From Acinetobacter guillouiae CIP 63.46 (GTDB taxonomy: Bacteria > Pseudomonadota > Gammaproteobacteria > Pseudomonadales > Moraxellaceae): 64,000 nucleotides of DNA. The DNA lies in NCBI RefSeq assembly GCF_000368145.1, contig NZ_KB849283.1, positions 2,196,324 to 2,260,323 of the forward strand, given 5' to 3'. Position 1 is the first letter of the stretch. The number at the start of each line of letters is the position of its first letter. The translations under genes and the position numbers were made by a program. This document shows positions 1 to 7,731 of the stretch, one piece after another. The notes below the pieces were generated by a model. The model was not told the DNA's origin and ran no database searches. It was given only the letters and a program-made list of their open reading frames with translations.

Positions 1-416
1 CCATGATCGCTTTAACCAAATTTCCACCTACACATCATGCTTGGCGAAATATGCTGATTGCTGTTGCTGGTTTTGGGGTATTTACCATTATTTTTGCATT
101 CTCAAACAACGTCTGGCTCTCTTTATTTGCTTTGGCTATGACTGGTGCTTGTGACAGTATCTCAGTGGTTGTACGCCAAACCATTTTGCAAGTTTACCCA
201 CCTGAAAATATGCGTGGTCGTGTCGCTGCGGTGAATGGGATGTTTGTTTCATCGAGTAATGAATTGGGCGCATTTGAATCTGGGCTGGCTGCAAAATATT
301 TAGGAACGATCACTGCCACCGTATTTGGTGGATGTATGACCTTGGCAGTTGTCGCAATAAGTTGGGTAAAAACCTCTGATTTATTCAAAGTAGACATTAC
401 CAAAGGTCAAGAATAA
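1..416 (+). CDS. MFS transporter, C-terminal part (cut by window start)
   Basis: This is the C-terminal end of a major facilitator superfamily permease; the reading frame is open to the left edge, so the ATG at position 3 need not be the true start. About 137 residues are visible, with hydrophobic segments near residues 17-33, 37-52 and 100-118. The MFS signature MRGRVAAVN is followed by SNELGAFESG, a combination typical of the EntS-like MFS_3 branch (siderophore or drug efflux). Substrate cannot be told from this fragment. A strong hairpin terminator follows 28 bp after the stop. Confidence 0.8.
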   Translation, partial: MIALTKFPPTHHAWRNMLIAVAGFGVFTIIFAFSNNVWLSLFALAMTGACDSISVVVRQTILQVYPPENMRGRVAAVNGMFVSSSNELGAFESGLAAKYLGTITATVFGGCMTLAVVAISWVKTSDLFKVDITKGQE

Positions 417-444
417 TGCCTTTTACAGAATAAAAAACAGTAAA

Positions 445-468
445 AAAATGCACCTTCGGGTGCATTTT
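445..468 (+). terminator. Rho-independent terminator after MFS gene
   Basis: A perfect 10-bp stem (445-454 with 459-468) encloses a TTCG tetraloop and the 3' arm ends in TTTT. It lies between the MFS stop codon and the next gene, and its A-rich 5' side would also let it work on the other strand. Confidence 0.85.
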
Positions 469-553
469 CTATTGCGAGAATACAAAATTCGATAAATACT
501 TTGCGCAATTAAACTACTCTCATGCGTATTAAACTGCATGGATTGCCAAACCT

Positions 554-1309
554 ATGAATAAAGCTCTTTTTACCACTTGTTTATTGTGCCTTTCAACCTA
601 TAGCTATAGTGCGGATAAACTTCCAACAATAAAGGTCAAAGGGGAGCAATCTGAACAAAATGATCCTCAACATTTGACTACACGTATACAATGGGTCAAA
701 TTTCCTCAAATTCACTATCAAATCACTGAATTAAAAGATCAAGATCGTTCAGCAATCATTCGAGTAAAAGCCAATAACGCTGGTGAAGTCACAGAGGCCG
801 ATATCCAAGAGAGTACAGGCATCCGTGCATTGGATCAGAAACTTGTAGATGCTGTGGAAAATGCAAAAGTAAAACCCTATTCAAAAAATGGAAAAGCCAT
901 TGCTTTAGTCGGTTATCAAACATTTACCTTAACGCTAGAGAATGCAACGGATCATGTTCAGCGCGCTAAGCAATGTACATATAGCTTTAATTCAAAGAAT
1001 TGGAACAAACAACTACTCGATAAGTCAGTTGCCTTTGTTTATTTAAAACAACCACAACTAGCACTGGATCAATCACTATTAAAAAATAAAGATCGTACAG
1101 TAAAGTTTAAATTTAAAGCCAATAAACAAGGCGAAATTACCCAAGTTAAGCTAACTAAACGTTCTGGTATTAATGCACTTGATCAACAAGTACTTACAGC
1201 CGTAGAGCATGCATCAATCAATGTAAAACGTTCTTACCGTACTTTATGGATCTATAAACAATCCAGCTTCAATGATACGATTCAATTTAAAATCAATGAA
1301 TGTAAATAA
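554..1309 (+). CDS. Secreted protein with two TonB C-terminal-like domains
   Basis: The 251-residue protein starts with a cleavable-looking signal peptide (residues 1-20, ending SYSA). Two similar blocks follow, around residues 65-115 and 180-230. Both carry the pattern KAN..GE(V/I)T followed by SGI.ALDQ..(V/L).AVE.A, which resembles the TonB/TolA C-terminal fold. No N-terminal membrane anchor or proline-rich spacer is seen, so it is not a normal energy-transducing TonB. It is more likely a periplasmic protein that uses the fold for binding. It stands alone between a terminator and a palindromic repeat. Function is unknown; the domain assignment is from the visible internal repeat. Confidence 0.7.
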   Translation: MNKALFTTCLLCLSTYSYSADKLPTIKVKGEQSEQNDPQHLTTRIQWVKFPQIHYQITELKDQDRSAIIRVKANNAGEVTEADIQESTGIRALDQKLVDAVENAKVKPYSKNGKAIALVGYQTFTLTLENATDHVQRAKQCTYSFNSKNWNKQLLDKSVAFVYLKQPQLALDQSLLKNKDRTVKFKFKANKQGEITQVKLTKRSGINALDQQVLTAVEHASINVKRSYRTLWIYKQSSFNDTIQFKINECK

Positions 1310-1354
1310 ATTCATCAAGATGCATCTTTTAAGGTTAAAGATAGTTTTGTGTCT

Positions 1355-1400
1355 TTAGGGTCCGTTGACATTTCATAAATGGCTTGTCAACAGCCCCTAA
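1355..1400. repeat. Collapsed copy of the TA-flanked palindromic element
   Basis: The arms 1355-1370 and 1385-1400 are inverted copies of each other (14 of 16 positions match). The left arm plus loop reads like the end of the 309-bp element at 15793-16101: both have GGGTC, GTTG, CATTTCATAAATGGCTTG in that order. TA flanks the element on both sides (1356-1357 and 1398-1399). It looks like the two ends of the element with the interior lost. It lies between two convergent genes and is followed by TTTTT on the plus strand, so it may also act as a terminator. Confidence 0.65.
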
Positions 1401-1408
1401 CCTTTTTA

Positions 1409-1834
1409 TTAAAATAATCCGATATACACCAAATAAATAAAAACATACCGACCACCTTTTGCTATGGTCACAATCAATAGAAAACGCCAAAAGTTCTCTT
1501 TCATTAGCCCTGCAATAAGTGTGATTGGATCTCCAATAATTGGGGTCCAGCTTAACAACAAAGACCAAAAGCCATACTTTTGATATATTTTTTCTGCTTT
1601 AAGCATATTCTTTTCAGAGACAGGAAACCATTTCTTATCTTTAAACTGCTCGATTTTGAGTCCCAAATACCAATTCACGCATGAACCTAAAACATTGCCA
1701 ATCGTTGCAACAACAAGCAATAAATATGCAGAATGCTGGGTTTGTACCAGTAATCCAAGCAATACTGCTTCAGACTGTAAAGGTAATAGCGTCGCTGCAC
1801 CAAATGCGGAAAAAAATAAGAGAAGATAAGCCAT
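1409..1834 (-). CDS. YqaA/DedA-like small membrane protein
   Basis: The 141-residue integral membrane protein has hydrophobic segments near residues 1-28, 38-58, 90-110 and 118-140. Features of the YqaA branch of the SNARE-associated/DedA family are visible: GNVLGS..NWYLG, the central KYGFW and a TPIIGDP.T..AG motif with polar residues in a re-entrant region. DedA relatives transport or flip lipids, but YqaA itself has no settled role. It is the last gene of a three-gene minus-strand run (with 1839-2261 and 2297-2584), only 4 nt after its neighbour's stop. No clear Shine-Dalgarno is seen at the chosen ATG. Confidence 0.7.
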   Translation of the reverse strand: MAYLLLFFSAFGAATLLPLQSEAVLLGLLVQTQHSAYLLLVVATIGNVLGSCVNWYLGLKIEQFKDKKWFPVSEKNMLKAEKIYQKYGFWSLLLSWTPIIGDPITLIAGLMKENFWRFLLIVTIAKGGRYVFIYLVYIGLF

Positions 1835-1838
1835 AAAG

Positions 1839-2261
1839 TTAGCTAAAGTTGGGTTTAGGTTTTAAGGTATAAGTCAAGAATGACAGTATAAAGGGAGCCA
1901 GAAAAGCCAACCAAAATGAAAGATCTGATTTAAAAAATTTCTGCAACAATGTGAGTTGAGCTTTACCCTCTGAAATCGCTTGCCAATCGATTTTGATATG
2001 AATAAAGCAGTAGAATAAAACAATAAAATAAAGCGAAAGCAAAACGAGTAAGATCGTGGTATTCAAAAGACTTTGCTGTAATTTACTTTGAAAAATGCCA
2101 AAGACCATAGCAAAAACCAAGCCTGAAACACTCACGATGCTAAAAATAATAAACCAGAAGTAATCATATGCGGAGTGATACTGCAAGATGCTACAAAGCA
2201 TTGCTGTGATTAGCATCACGGCAAAAGAGATAAGGAAGTGCCAAACAAAGTTTTGCTTCAT
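1839..2261 (-). CDS. Hypothetical four-helix membrane protein
   Basis: I do not recognise the family. The product is about 140 residues with four predicted membrane spans (roughly 5-28, 34-58, 67-90 and 112-133). A longer frame exists from a GTG at 2300 that overlaps the upstream stop codon. I prefer the ATG at 2261 because a very strong Shine-Dalgarno (GGGGGGAG) lies directly before it and the first residues become MKQNF. It sits between another small membrane protein and a YqaA-like gene and is probably cotranscribed with both. Confidence 0.55.
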   Translation of the reverse strand: MKQNFVWHFLISFAVMLITAMLCSILQYHSAYDYFWFIIFSIVSVSGLVFAMVFGIFQSKLQQSLLNTTILLVLLSLYFIVLFYCFIHIKIDWQAISEGKAQLTLLQKFFKSDLSFWLAFLAPFILSFLTYTLKPKPNFS

Positions 2262-2296
2262 ACTCCCCCCTGTTGAATGTACTACTAACAGTTCAA

Positions 2297-2584
2297 TCAC
2301 CCTAAATTTAGCATTTTTTTGGTTTTACGATACTGAAAATGTGCCCAAATGATTGCCAACAACATAAAGATAATCCGAGACCATTGATAACGTTGCGCAA
2401 TCGGGTCGATCACACTTCTAATCAGTGCTGACGCTTGACCATTTAATTGCTCTAAAATATTTTGGATATGCACAATTTCCGCAATATAGAGCATTAAACA
2501 ACCGGCAATACCGACAATAATACTCCAGTAGATTTTTGGATTTGTTTCTAATATTTTCGTAAAGTTCAAAAAGAAATCTTTCAT
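2297..2584 (-). CDS. Hypothetical small membrane protein
   Basis: About 95 residues with two hydrophobic spans (near 20-38 and 67-85 from the chosen start MKDFF). The frame is open to a GTG at 2638, but that position lies inside the terminator hairpin of the upstream GST gene, so the ATG at 2584 is the better start. Family unknown. It is the first gene of the three-gene membrane-protein run ending at 1409. Confidence 0.5.
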   Translation of the reverse strand: MKDFFLNFTKILETNPKIYWSIIVGIAGCLMLYIAEIVHIQNILEQLNGQASALIRSVIDPIAQRYQWSRIIFMLLAIIWAHFQYRKTKKMLNLG

Positions 2585-2621
2585 GACTAAAGCCTGCCAA
2601 CCATCCAAAAATCGATTATTT

Positions 2622-2650
2622 AAAAAATAAAAAACCACGTAACGTGGTTT
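2622..2650 (-). terminator. Rho-independent terminator of the GST gene
   Basis: Inverted arms 2632-2638 and 2644-2650 (AAACCAC/GTGGTTT) lie 24 nt after the GST stop. On the minus strand they are followed by a T-rich run (complement of the A-tract at 2622-2634). Confidence 0.75.
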
Positions 2651-2673
2651 CTCATCTTAACATAAAATACATT

Positions 2674-3291
2674 TTACACTTTGATTGATAGCGCTCTTTG
2701 TATCGCTGGGCGCGCAGTTAAACGCTCAATATATTCTTTAACATAAGGATAATCATCTAGCTCTATTTGCTGCCACTCATAGCGTAATACCCACGGTAAA
2801 ATGGCCATATCTGCAATCGAATATTCACCAGCCACATATTTTTGTCCAATGAGCTGCTTATTTAAAACACCATACAAACGTTGAGTTTCAGTAACATAAC
2901 GATCAATTGCATAAGGAATTTTTTCTTTAGCAAATTTACCAAAATGATGGTTTTGCCCTAACATCGGCCCTAGCCCACCCATTTGCCACATTAACCATTG
3001 TTCGACTTCAACACGATCTTGCTCATCGCTTGGATAATACAGTCCTGTTTTACGGCCAAGATATTGCAAGATTGCGCCTGATTCAAATACTGAAATCGGC
3101 TCACCATTTGGGCCATCTTGGTCCACAATCGCGGGGATTTTGTTGTTCGGTGAGATACGAAGAAAATCGGGCTGGAACTGGTCATTCTCTAAGATATTGA
3201 TAGGAAAAATCTGATAATCCAAACCCATTTCTTCAAGTGCAATGGTAATTTTATGACCATTGGGAGTACCCCAATAATAGAGATCAATCAT
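2674..3291 (-). CDS. Glutathione S-transferase, YfcG/YghU (Nu) type
   Basis: The 205-residue protein has an N-terminal thioredoxin-like domain (1-80) and an all-helical C-terminal domain (90-205). The motif TPNGHKI near residue 9, followed by NNKIPAI and ESGAILQYL, is typical of the Nu-class YfcG/YghU enzymes. These act as glutathione-dependent disulfide-bond reductases rather than classical conjugating GSTs. A good Shine-Dalgarno (AAGGATG) precedes the ATG. It is a monocistronic cytoplasmic enzyme with its own terminator. Substrate is not predictable here. Confidence 0.85.
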   Translation of the reverse strand: MIDLYYWGTPNGHKITIALEEMGLDYQIFPINILENDQFQPDFLRISPNNKIPAIVDQDGPNGEPISVFESGAILQYLGRKTGLYYPSDEQDRVEVEQWLMWQMGGLGPMLGQNHHFGKFAKEKIPYAIDRYVTETQRLYGVLNKQLIGQKYVAGEYSIADMAILPWVLRYEWQQIELDDYPYVKEYIERLTARPAIQRALSIKV

Positions 3292-3471
3292 ATTTCATCC
3301 TTCTTCGTTTTCACGTATTTTCTGAATTTTATTGCGTTAATCGTTTACTTTTATAACATGAATTGGCTTGATTCAGTATGCTATAAAAAGAGATTATTCT
3401 AATAATCTATTCTAAAATTATGTTATTGCATTTTATTAAATACAGCACGTTCTCATATTATGATATTAATT

Positions 3472-3804
3472 TCAAATATCTACTTCAGCAATTGCATCTA
3501 TATATGCTTTAGCCTTCTCCCCCACAAATTTACGACCAGCATTGTTTCCCAATATCCATTCATCTGGATTAAATAAGTCAAATAAACCAACTTTCACTAA
3601 GGTGGGGATCGCGAGGATCAGTTCTTGCTCAATCTCTCCACGTACACCTGAGTTATACAGATTGATATTATGCAACATGGTTGCCACTGTACCCGTTTGT
3701 ACAGCGCTACCATCCTTTAACTTAACCACAGGCAACACCTCACCTGCTTGAATAATTTTTTGGTTAATACTCGATAGCGCATTTGAATTTTGAATAGATG
3801 ACAT
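3472..3804 (-). CDS. Conserved hypothetical protein, 110 aa
   Basis: The family is not recognised. It is a soluble 110-residue protein without signal peptide or membrane span, with charged and hydrophobic residues mixed throughout. The start is well supported by GGAGTTGAT before the ATG. It is downstream of infC but separated from it by a strong terminator, so it probably has its own promoter. Confidence 0.6.
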   Translation of the reverse strand: MSSIQNSNALSSINQKIIQAGEVLPVVKLKDGSAVQTGTVATMLHNINLYNSGVRGEIEQELILAIPTLVKVGLFDLFNPDEWILGNNAGRKFVGEKAKAYIDAIAEVDI

Positions 3805-3850
3805 ATCAACTCCACTCGATTCAGATTAATTTACCCGCATTTTAACGTAA

Positions 3851-3880
3851 AAAAGCACTGCTTAATGCAGTGCTTTTTTT
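3851..3880 (-). terminator. Terminator of the thrS-infC operon
   Basis: A perfect 11-bp stem (3851-3861 with 3867-3877) has a 5-nt loop and T-runs on both strands. It comes 14 nt after the infC stop, which means rpmI-rplT do not follow infC here as they do in Escherichia coli. Confidence 0.85.
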
Positions 3881-3893
3881 AACAGATGAATAA

Positions 3894-4445
3894 TTACTTT
3901 TTCTTTTTAGGTCCAAGTAACATACCCATTTGACGGCCTTCCATTTTTGGTGCTTGTTCAACAAGACCAAACTCTGCTACGTCTGCTTCAATTTTTTGCA
4001 ATTGTGCAAGACCCAACTGTTGGTGAGCCATTTCACGACCACGGAAACGTAGAGTAATTTTGACTTTGTTGCCTTCTTCAAGAAACTTCAGAATAGCACG
4101 CAACTTAACATTGTAATCACCAACGTCTGTACCAGGGCGCAACTTAATTTCTTTCACTTGAACTTGATGCTGTTTCTTTTTCGCATCTTTTTGCTTTTGC
4201 TTCAAGTCAAATAAATGTTTGTTGAAATCCATGATTTTACAAACAGGTGGCTCTGCATTCGCCACGATCTCAACAAGATCAAGATCAACTTCTTCAGCAG
4301 CACGCAAAGCTTCAGCAAGTGAAACGATGCCTTTTTGCTCTCCATCTGCAGCAACGAGACGCACATCTTTCGCTTTGATCTCATCATTTAATGCAGGACG
4401 ATTACTTTTAGCACCTTGTTGTTGGTTACGGTCAGGCTGTTTAAT
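3894..4445 (-). CDS. infC: Translation initiation factor IF-3 (ATT start)
   Basis: IF3 binds the 30S subunit, keeps it apart from 50S and checks the start codon. The 183-residue product shows the family landmarks: EPPVCKIMD (about 70), the lysine-rich linker [11 protein letters not shown], the C-domain [10 protein letters not shown] and [10 protein letters not shown], and the end [15 protein letters not shown]. An ATG-only search misses the first 27 codons. The true start is ATT at 4443-4445: GGAG lies 8 nt upstream, inside the last codon of thrS, and the protein then begins [13 protein letters not shown] starts are the known basis of IF3 autoregulation. The start is 5 nt after the thrS stop, so translation is probably coupled. 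Confidence 0.95.
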   Translation of the reverse strand: MKQPDRNQQQGAKSNRPALNDEIKAKDVRLVAADGEQKGIVSLAEALRAAEEVDLDLVEIVANAEPPVCKIMDFNKHLFDLKQKQKDAKKKQHQVQVKEIKLRPGTDVGDYNVKLRAILKFLEEGNKVKITLRFRGREMAHQQLGLAQLQKIEADVAEFGLVEQAPKMEGRQMGMLLGPKKKK

Positions 4446-4450
4446 CTTTC

Positions 4451-6373
4451 TTACTCCACAATATACCGGCCGCGTTCGGCTACGGCTGCTTTCACTAGGT
4501 CAATAAATGCGTCTATTGACATAGTACCTAAATTTTTTCCAGAGCGAGTACGAACATTCACAGTCCCTTCCTCTACTTCTCGATCTCCAAGTACCAATAG
4601 GTATGGAATACGCTCTAGTGTACGCTCACGAATCTTAAAGCCGATTTTCTCATTTCTCAAGTCTGAAATTGCTCGAATTCCATTTTCTTTGAGTTTTGCG
4701 ACGACTTGCTCACAAGCTTCCGCTTGAGAATCCGTAATATTCATGACACATGTTTGGATTGGAGCCAACCATGGTGGCATAAAGCCTGCGTAGTGTTCAA
4801 TTAGTATACCAATAAAACGTTCAAAACTGCCAAGAATTGCACGATGTAACATCACAGGATGGTCACGATCGTTATCTTCTGTTACATATGAAGCGTCTAA
4901 ACGTAACGGTAAGTTAAAATCACACTGGATTGTACCGCACTGCCAGATACGTCCTAAACAGTCTTTTAATGAAAATTCAATCTTCGGACCGTAGAAAGCA
5001 CCTTCACCAGGTTGTTCTTCCCATTTAAGATTTGCAGCATCTAAAGCATCCGCTAAAGATTTTTCTGCAACATCCCAAAGTTCATCAGCACCCACACGCT
5101 TTTCAGGACGTGTAGACAATTTCATTTGAACTTCTTCAAAGCCAAAATCTTTATAAACATCTAAAGTCAGTTTAATAAAGTCTGCAACTTCTTTACCAAT
5201 TTGTTCAGTTGTACAGAAAATATGTGCATCATCTTGAGTAAAGCCACGTACACGCATAATCCCATGTAACGAACCTGATGGCTCATTACGATGGCATGAA
5301 CCAAACTCTGCCAAACGAATTGGAAGATCACGGTAAGATTTTAAACCTTGGTTAAACACTTGAACGTGACATGGGCAGTTCATTGGTTTTACCGCATAGT
5401 TACGACTTTCTGAATGGGTCGTAAACATATTTTCTGCATAGTTGGCAGCATGACCCGATTTTTCCCACAAAGTGAAGTCTACAATTTGTGGTGTTTTAAT
5501 CTCTTGGTAGCCATTGTCCTGTTGAACTTTACGCATGTATTGTTCAAGCACTTGGTAGATCGTCCAACCATTGGCATGCCAAAACACCATACCTGGTGCT
5601 TCTTCTTGCATATGGAACAAATCTAAAGCTTTACCAATTTTACGATGGTCACGCTTTTCAGCTTCTTCAATACGCTTGATATATGCTGCTAATTCTTTTT
5701 TGTCTGCCCAAGCAGTACCATAAATACGCTGTAATTGTTCATTCTTAGCATCACCGCGCCAGTAAGCGCCAGAGATTTTAGTCAATTTGAATGACTTTAA
5801 AAATTTAGTATTCGGTACGTGTGGACCACGACACATATCTAAATAATCTTGATGATAGTACAAGCCCATTTGAGTTTCTTCAGGCATGTCAGCAATCAAA
5901 CGTAACTTATAATCTTCACCACGTGCAGTGAACTCAGCAATCACATCATCACGAGGTGTCATTTTTTTAATGACATCATAATCTTGATCGATGAGCTTTT
6001 TCATGCGCGCTTCGATTGCAGCCATATCATCTAAAGTAAATGGACGAGGCATCCAGATGTCATAGTAGAAACCTTCTTCAATGACAGGGCCAATCACCAT
6101 TTTTGCTTCAGGGAAGAGTTGTTTTACCGCATGACCCACCAAGTGTGCACAAGAGTGACGAATAATTTCTACACCGTCTTGATCTTTTGGAGTGATGATT
6201 TGTAAGGTTGAGTCTTCGGTAATTAAATCACTTGCATCGACTAAGCGACCATTTACTTTCCCAGCAACTGTATTTTTAGCCAGTCCAGGTCCAATACTTT
6301 GAGCAACTTCCATAACGGAAACAGCTTGATCAAAACTTTTTTGATCGCCATTTGGCAATGTGATAATAGGCAT
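4451..6373 (-). CDS. thrS: Threonyl-tRNA synthetase
   Basis: A class II aminoacyl-tRNA synthetase that charges tRNA-Thr. The 640-residue length is normal. Order of domains: TGS (1-62, [11 protein letters not shown]), editing domain with the [10 protein letters not shown] zinc-like motif (about 70-225), catalytic core (about 240-535) with MNCPCHV, DDAHIFC and [11 protein letters not shown] carrying the zinc ligands, and the anticodon-binding domain (about 540-640, ending RGRYIVE). Shine-Dalgarno AAGGA lies 9 nt before the ATG. It is the first gene of a thrS-infC operon. The leader contains a hairpin resembling the tRNA-Thr anticodon arm (see 6393-6421), pointing to translational autoregulation as in E. 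coli. Confidence 0.97.
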   Translation of the reverse strand: MPIITLPNGDQKSFDQAVSVMEVAQSIGPGLAKNTVAGKVNGRLVDASDLITEDSTLQIITPKDQDGVEIIRHSCAHLVGHAVKQLFPEAKMVIGPVIEEGFYYDIWMPRPFTLDDMAAIEARMKKLIDQDYDVIKKMTPRDDVIAEFTARGEDYKLRLIADMPEETQMGLYYHQDYLDMCRGPHVPNTKFLKSFKLTKISGAYWRGDAKNEQLQRIYGTAWADKKELAAYIKRIEEAEKRDHRKIGKALDLFHMQEEAPGMVFWHANGWTIYQVLEQYMRKVQQDNGYQEIKTPQIVDFTLWEKSGHAANYAENMFTTHSESRNYAVKPMNCPCHVQVFNQGLKSYRDLPIRLAEFGSCHRNEPSGSLHGIMRVRGFTQDDAHIFCTTEQIGKEVADFIKLTLDVYKDFGFEEVQMKLSTRPEKRVGADELWDVAEKSLADALDAANLKWEEQPGEGAFYGPKIEFSLKDCLGRIWQCGTIQCDFNLPLRLDASYVTEDNDRDHPVMLHRAILGSFERFIGILIEHYAGFMPPWLAPIQTCVMNITDSQAEACEQVVAKLKENGIRAISDLRNEKIGFKIRERTLERIPYLLVLGDREVEEGTVNVRTRSGKNLGTMSIDAFIDLVKAAVAERGRYIVE

Positions 6374-6392
6374 ATTTAAAAATCCTTAAGGA

Positions 6393-6421
6393 GTGATGCC
6401 CCGTACAATGGAGCATGTCAC
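6393..6421 (-). promoter_or_regulatory. Candidate thrS translational operator (tRNA-Thr anticodon-arm mimic)
   Basis: Read on the minus strand, GTG-AC-AT-GCTCC pairs with GGGGC-AT-CAC (one GU pair, a 2-nt bulge), leaving a 7-nt loop ATTGTAC. The loop has the geometry of an anticodon loop: U at the position of U33, UGU at 34-36 (a threonine anticodon), A at 37. The hairpin ends a few nt before the thrS Shine-Dalgarno (AAGGA). A second imperfect hairpin lies just upstream (6437-6449 is GAGGA/TCCTC with extended flanks up to about 6464). In E. coli, ThrRS binds similar anticodon-like arms in its own leader and blocks the ribosome. The same role here is inferred. Confidence 0.55.
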
Positions 6422-6628
6422 CGCGAGATTATGATCGAGGAAGATCCTCAAGATAAAATCGGTGGAACAAAATAAAAGTGTGTCGAATTTTACACCTTTG
6501 TTGAATATTTATAAACCTTTGTCTTAAATTAATCTAAATTTTAGTTTTTGATTTTATCCAAGCACTCATTTATGATCGCGCCGTGACACTTTAGTAACTT
6601 TAAAATCATAAAACGAATGGATAACTAA

Positions 6629-7687
6629 ATGAATTCGGTAAACTTAAGTAAACTTACTTCAGCAATACTTGTTGGCTTTACATTAACTGCTTGTGGCGGT
6701 GGTTCTAGCGATAATCAACAAACATCAAATACATCAATTGCTCCAACTACACCCGAAGAAATTAAATGTGTAAATGGAATTCCAAAAAACCTTAAAACTC
6801 AAGGTTCCGGTTTTTATGATGAGGAACAATTTTTCCTTGATACAGAATATGATGCAAACAGTACTGAGAAACTGGTAATCTCCTCACATCAATTAAAAGA
6901 TGGTGTATGGTATCAAAGCGATACCAACCTATTAAAAAATACAATTCCCCTAACTGCAGATGGCTTTATTGAATATATTTTAACACCTTCAAAATTAGAA
7001 ACTGGTTTTAAGCGTACAGTGACCAGTTCTGGCATCCCTCTAGGTTATGTTTTGTCTCAAAATGCTGACTCTGCCCAACTTGCAATGTTCACTGACGCAT
7101 GTAGTATGAATAAAGAATTACAAATGTCTGTCCATACTCAACGAGTTGATCTTTCAGGTAAGAAAATCTCTGAACTGTTTGCTTATACTGTTAATTCACA
7201 AGGTCAGAAAGAATATAAATATCTTCCCAATGCTTTGGTTAATTACTTAATTTGGCAAAACCCAGAGATTGGCGAAAAAATTAAAAATAGCCCACTCACC
7301 TTTCCTCAAGGGGCTCGTTTAGGTTTTAACGATCAGGAAATTTATACTGCTCCAATCCTGTCCTTTTATACAGATAATGATTATGGTGATAAATCATTAG
7401 AAGATTATGCAAAAAAATGGGAACTTGATGCTAACCAAAGTTGGAAAAAGGATGTCTTTGGTGGTCTCAATATCATTTATGCCATCGATAAAGCAACCAG
7501 TCAATACGTATATGCTGTAGACCCAGCAGTTGAAATGAATGGTAAAATTTATGACACTGAATGGGTGATTCCTGGCAATCGTTTAGAATATGACAATAGT
7601 TATGAAAACGGTATAGAAAATAATGATTTATATTTTAATAAAATCGCAATACAGACACTCGCAGATGCTATTAATGCAGCTGAATAA
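6629..7687 (+). CDS. Hypothetical lipoprotein
   Basis: The N-terminus is a lipoprotein signal peptide: a hydrophobic stretch to residue 21 followed by the lipobox LTAC, then the flexible GGGSSDNQQ linker. The mature part (to residue 352) is a soluble domain with no family I recognise. It is acidic, with many aromatic residues and a few cysteines (about 47 and 157) that could form a disulfide. The residue after the lipid-modified cysteine is G, not D, which allows export to the outer membrane. It is divergent from thrS and monocistronic with its own terminator. Confidence 0.65.
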   Translation: MNSVNLSKLTSAILVGFTLTACGGGSSDNQQTSNTSIAPTTPEEIKCVNGIPKNLKTQGSGFYDEEQFFLDTEYDANSTEKLVISSHQLKDGVWYQSDTNLLKNTIPLTADGFIEYILTPSKLETGFKRTVTSSGIPLGYVLSQNADSAQLAMFTDACSMNKELQMSVHTQRVDLSGKKISELFAYTVNSQGQKEYKYLPNALVNYLIWQNPEIGEKIKNSPLTFPQGARLGFNDQEIYTAPILSFYTDNDYGDKSLEDYAKKWELDANQSWKKDVFGGLNIIYAIDKATSQYVYAVDPAVEMNGKIYDTEWVIPGNRLEYDNSYENGIENNDLYFNKIAIQTLADAINAAE

Positions 7688-7703
7688 TCCAATAAATACA
7701 TTC

Positions 7704-7730
7704 AAAGCCGTTGTATGACGGCTTTGTTTT
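7704..7730 (+). terminator. Hairpin terminator between convergent genes
   Basis: AAAGCCG (7704-7710) pairs with CGGCTTT (7719-7725), followed by GTTTT. It lies between the lipoprotein stop and the stop of the convergent PLP-enzyme gene and can serve both. Confidence 0.7.
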
Positions 7731-7731
7731 A

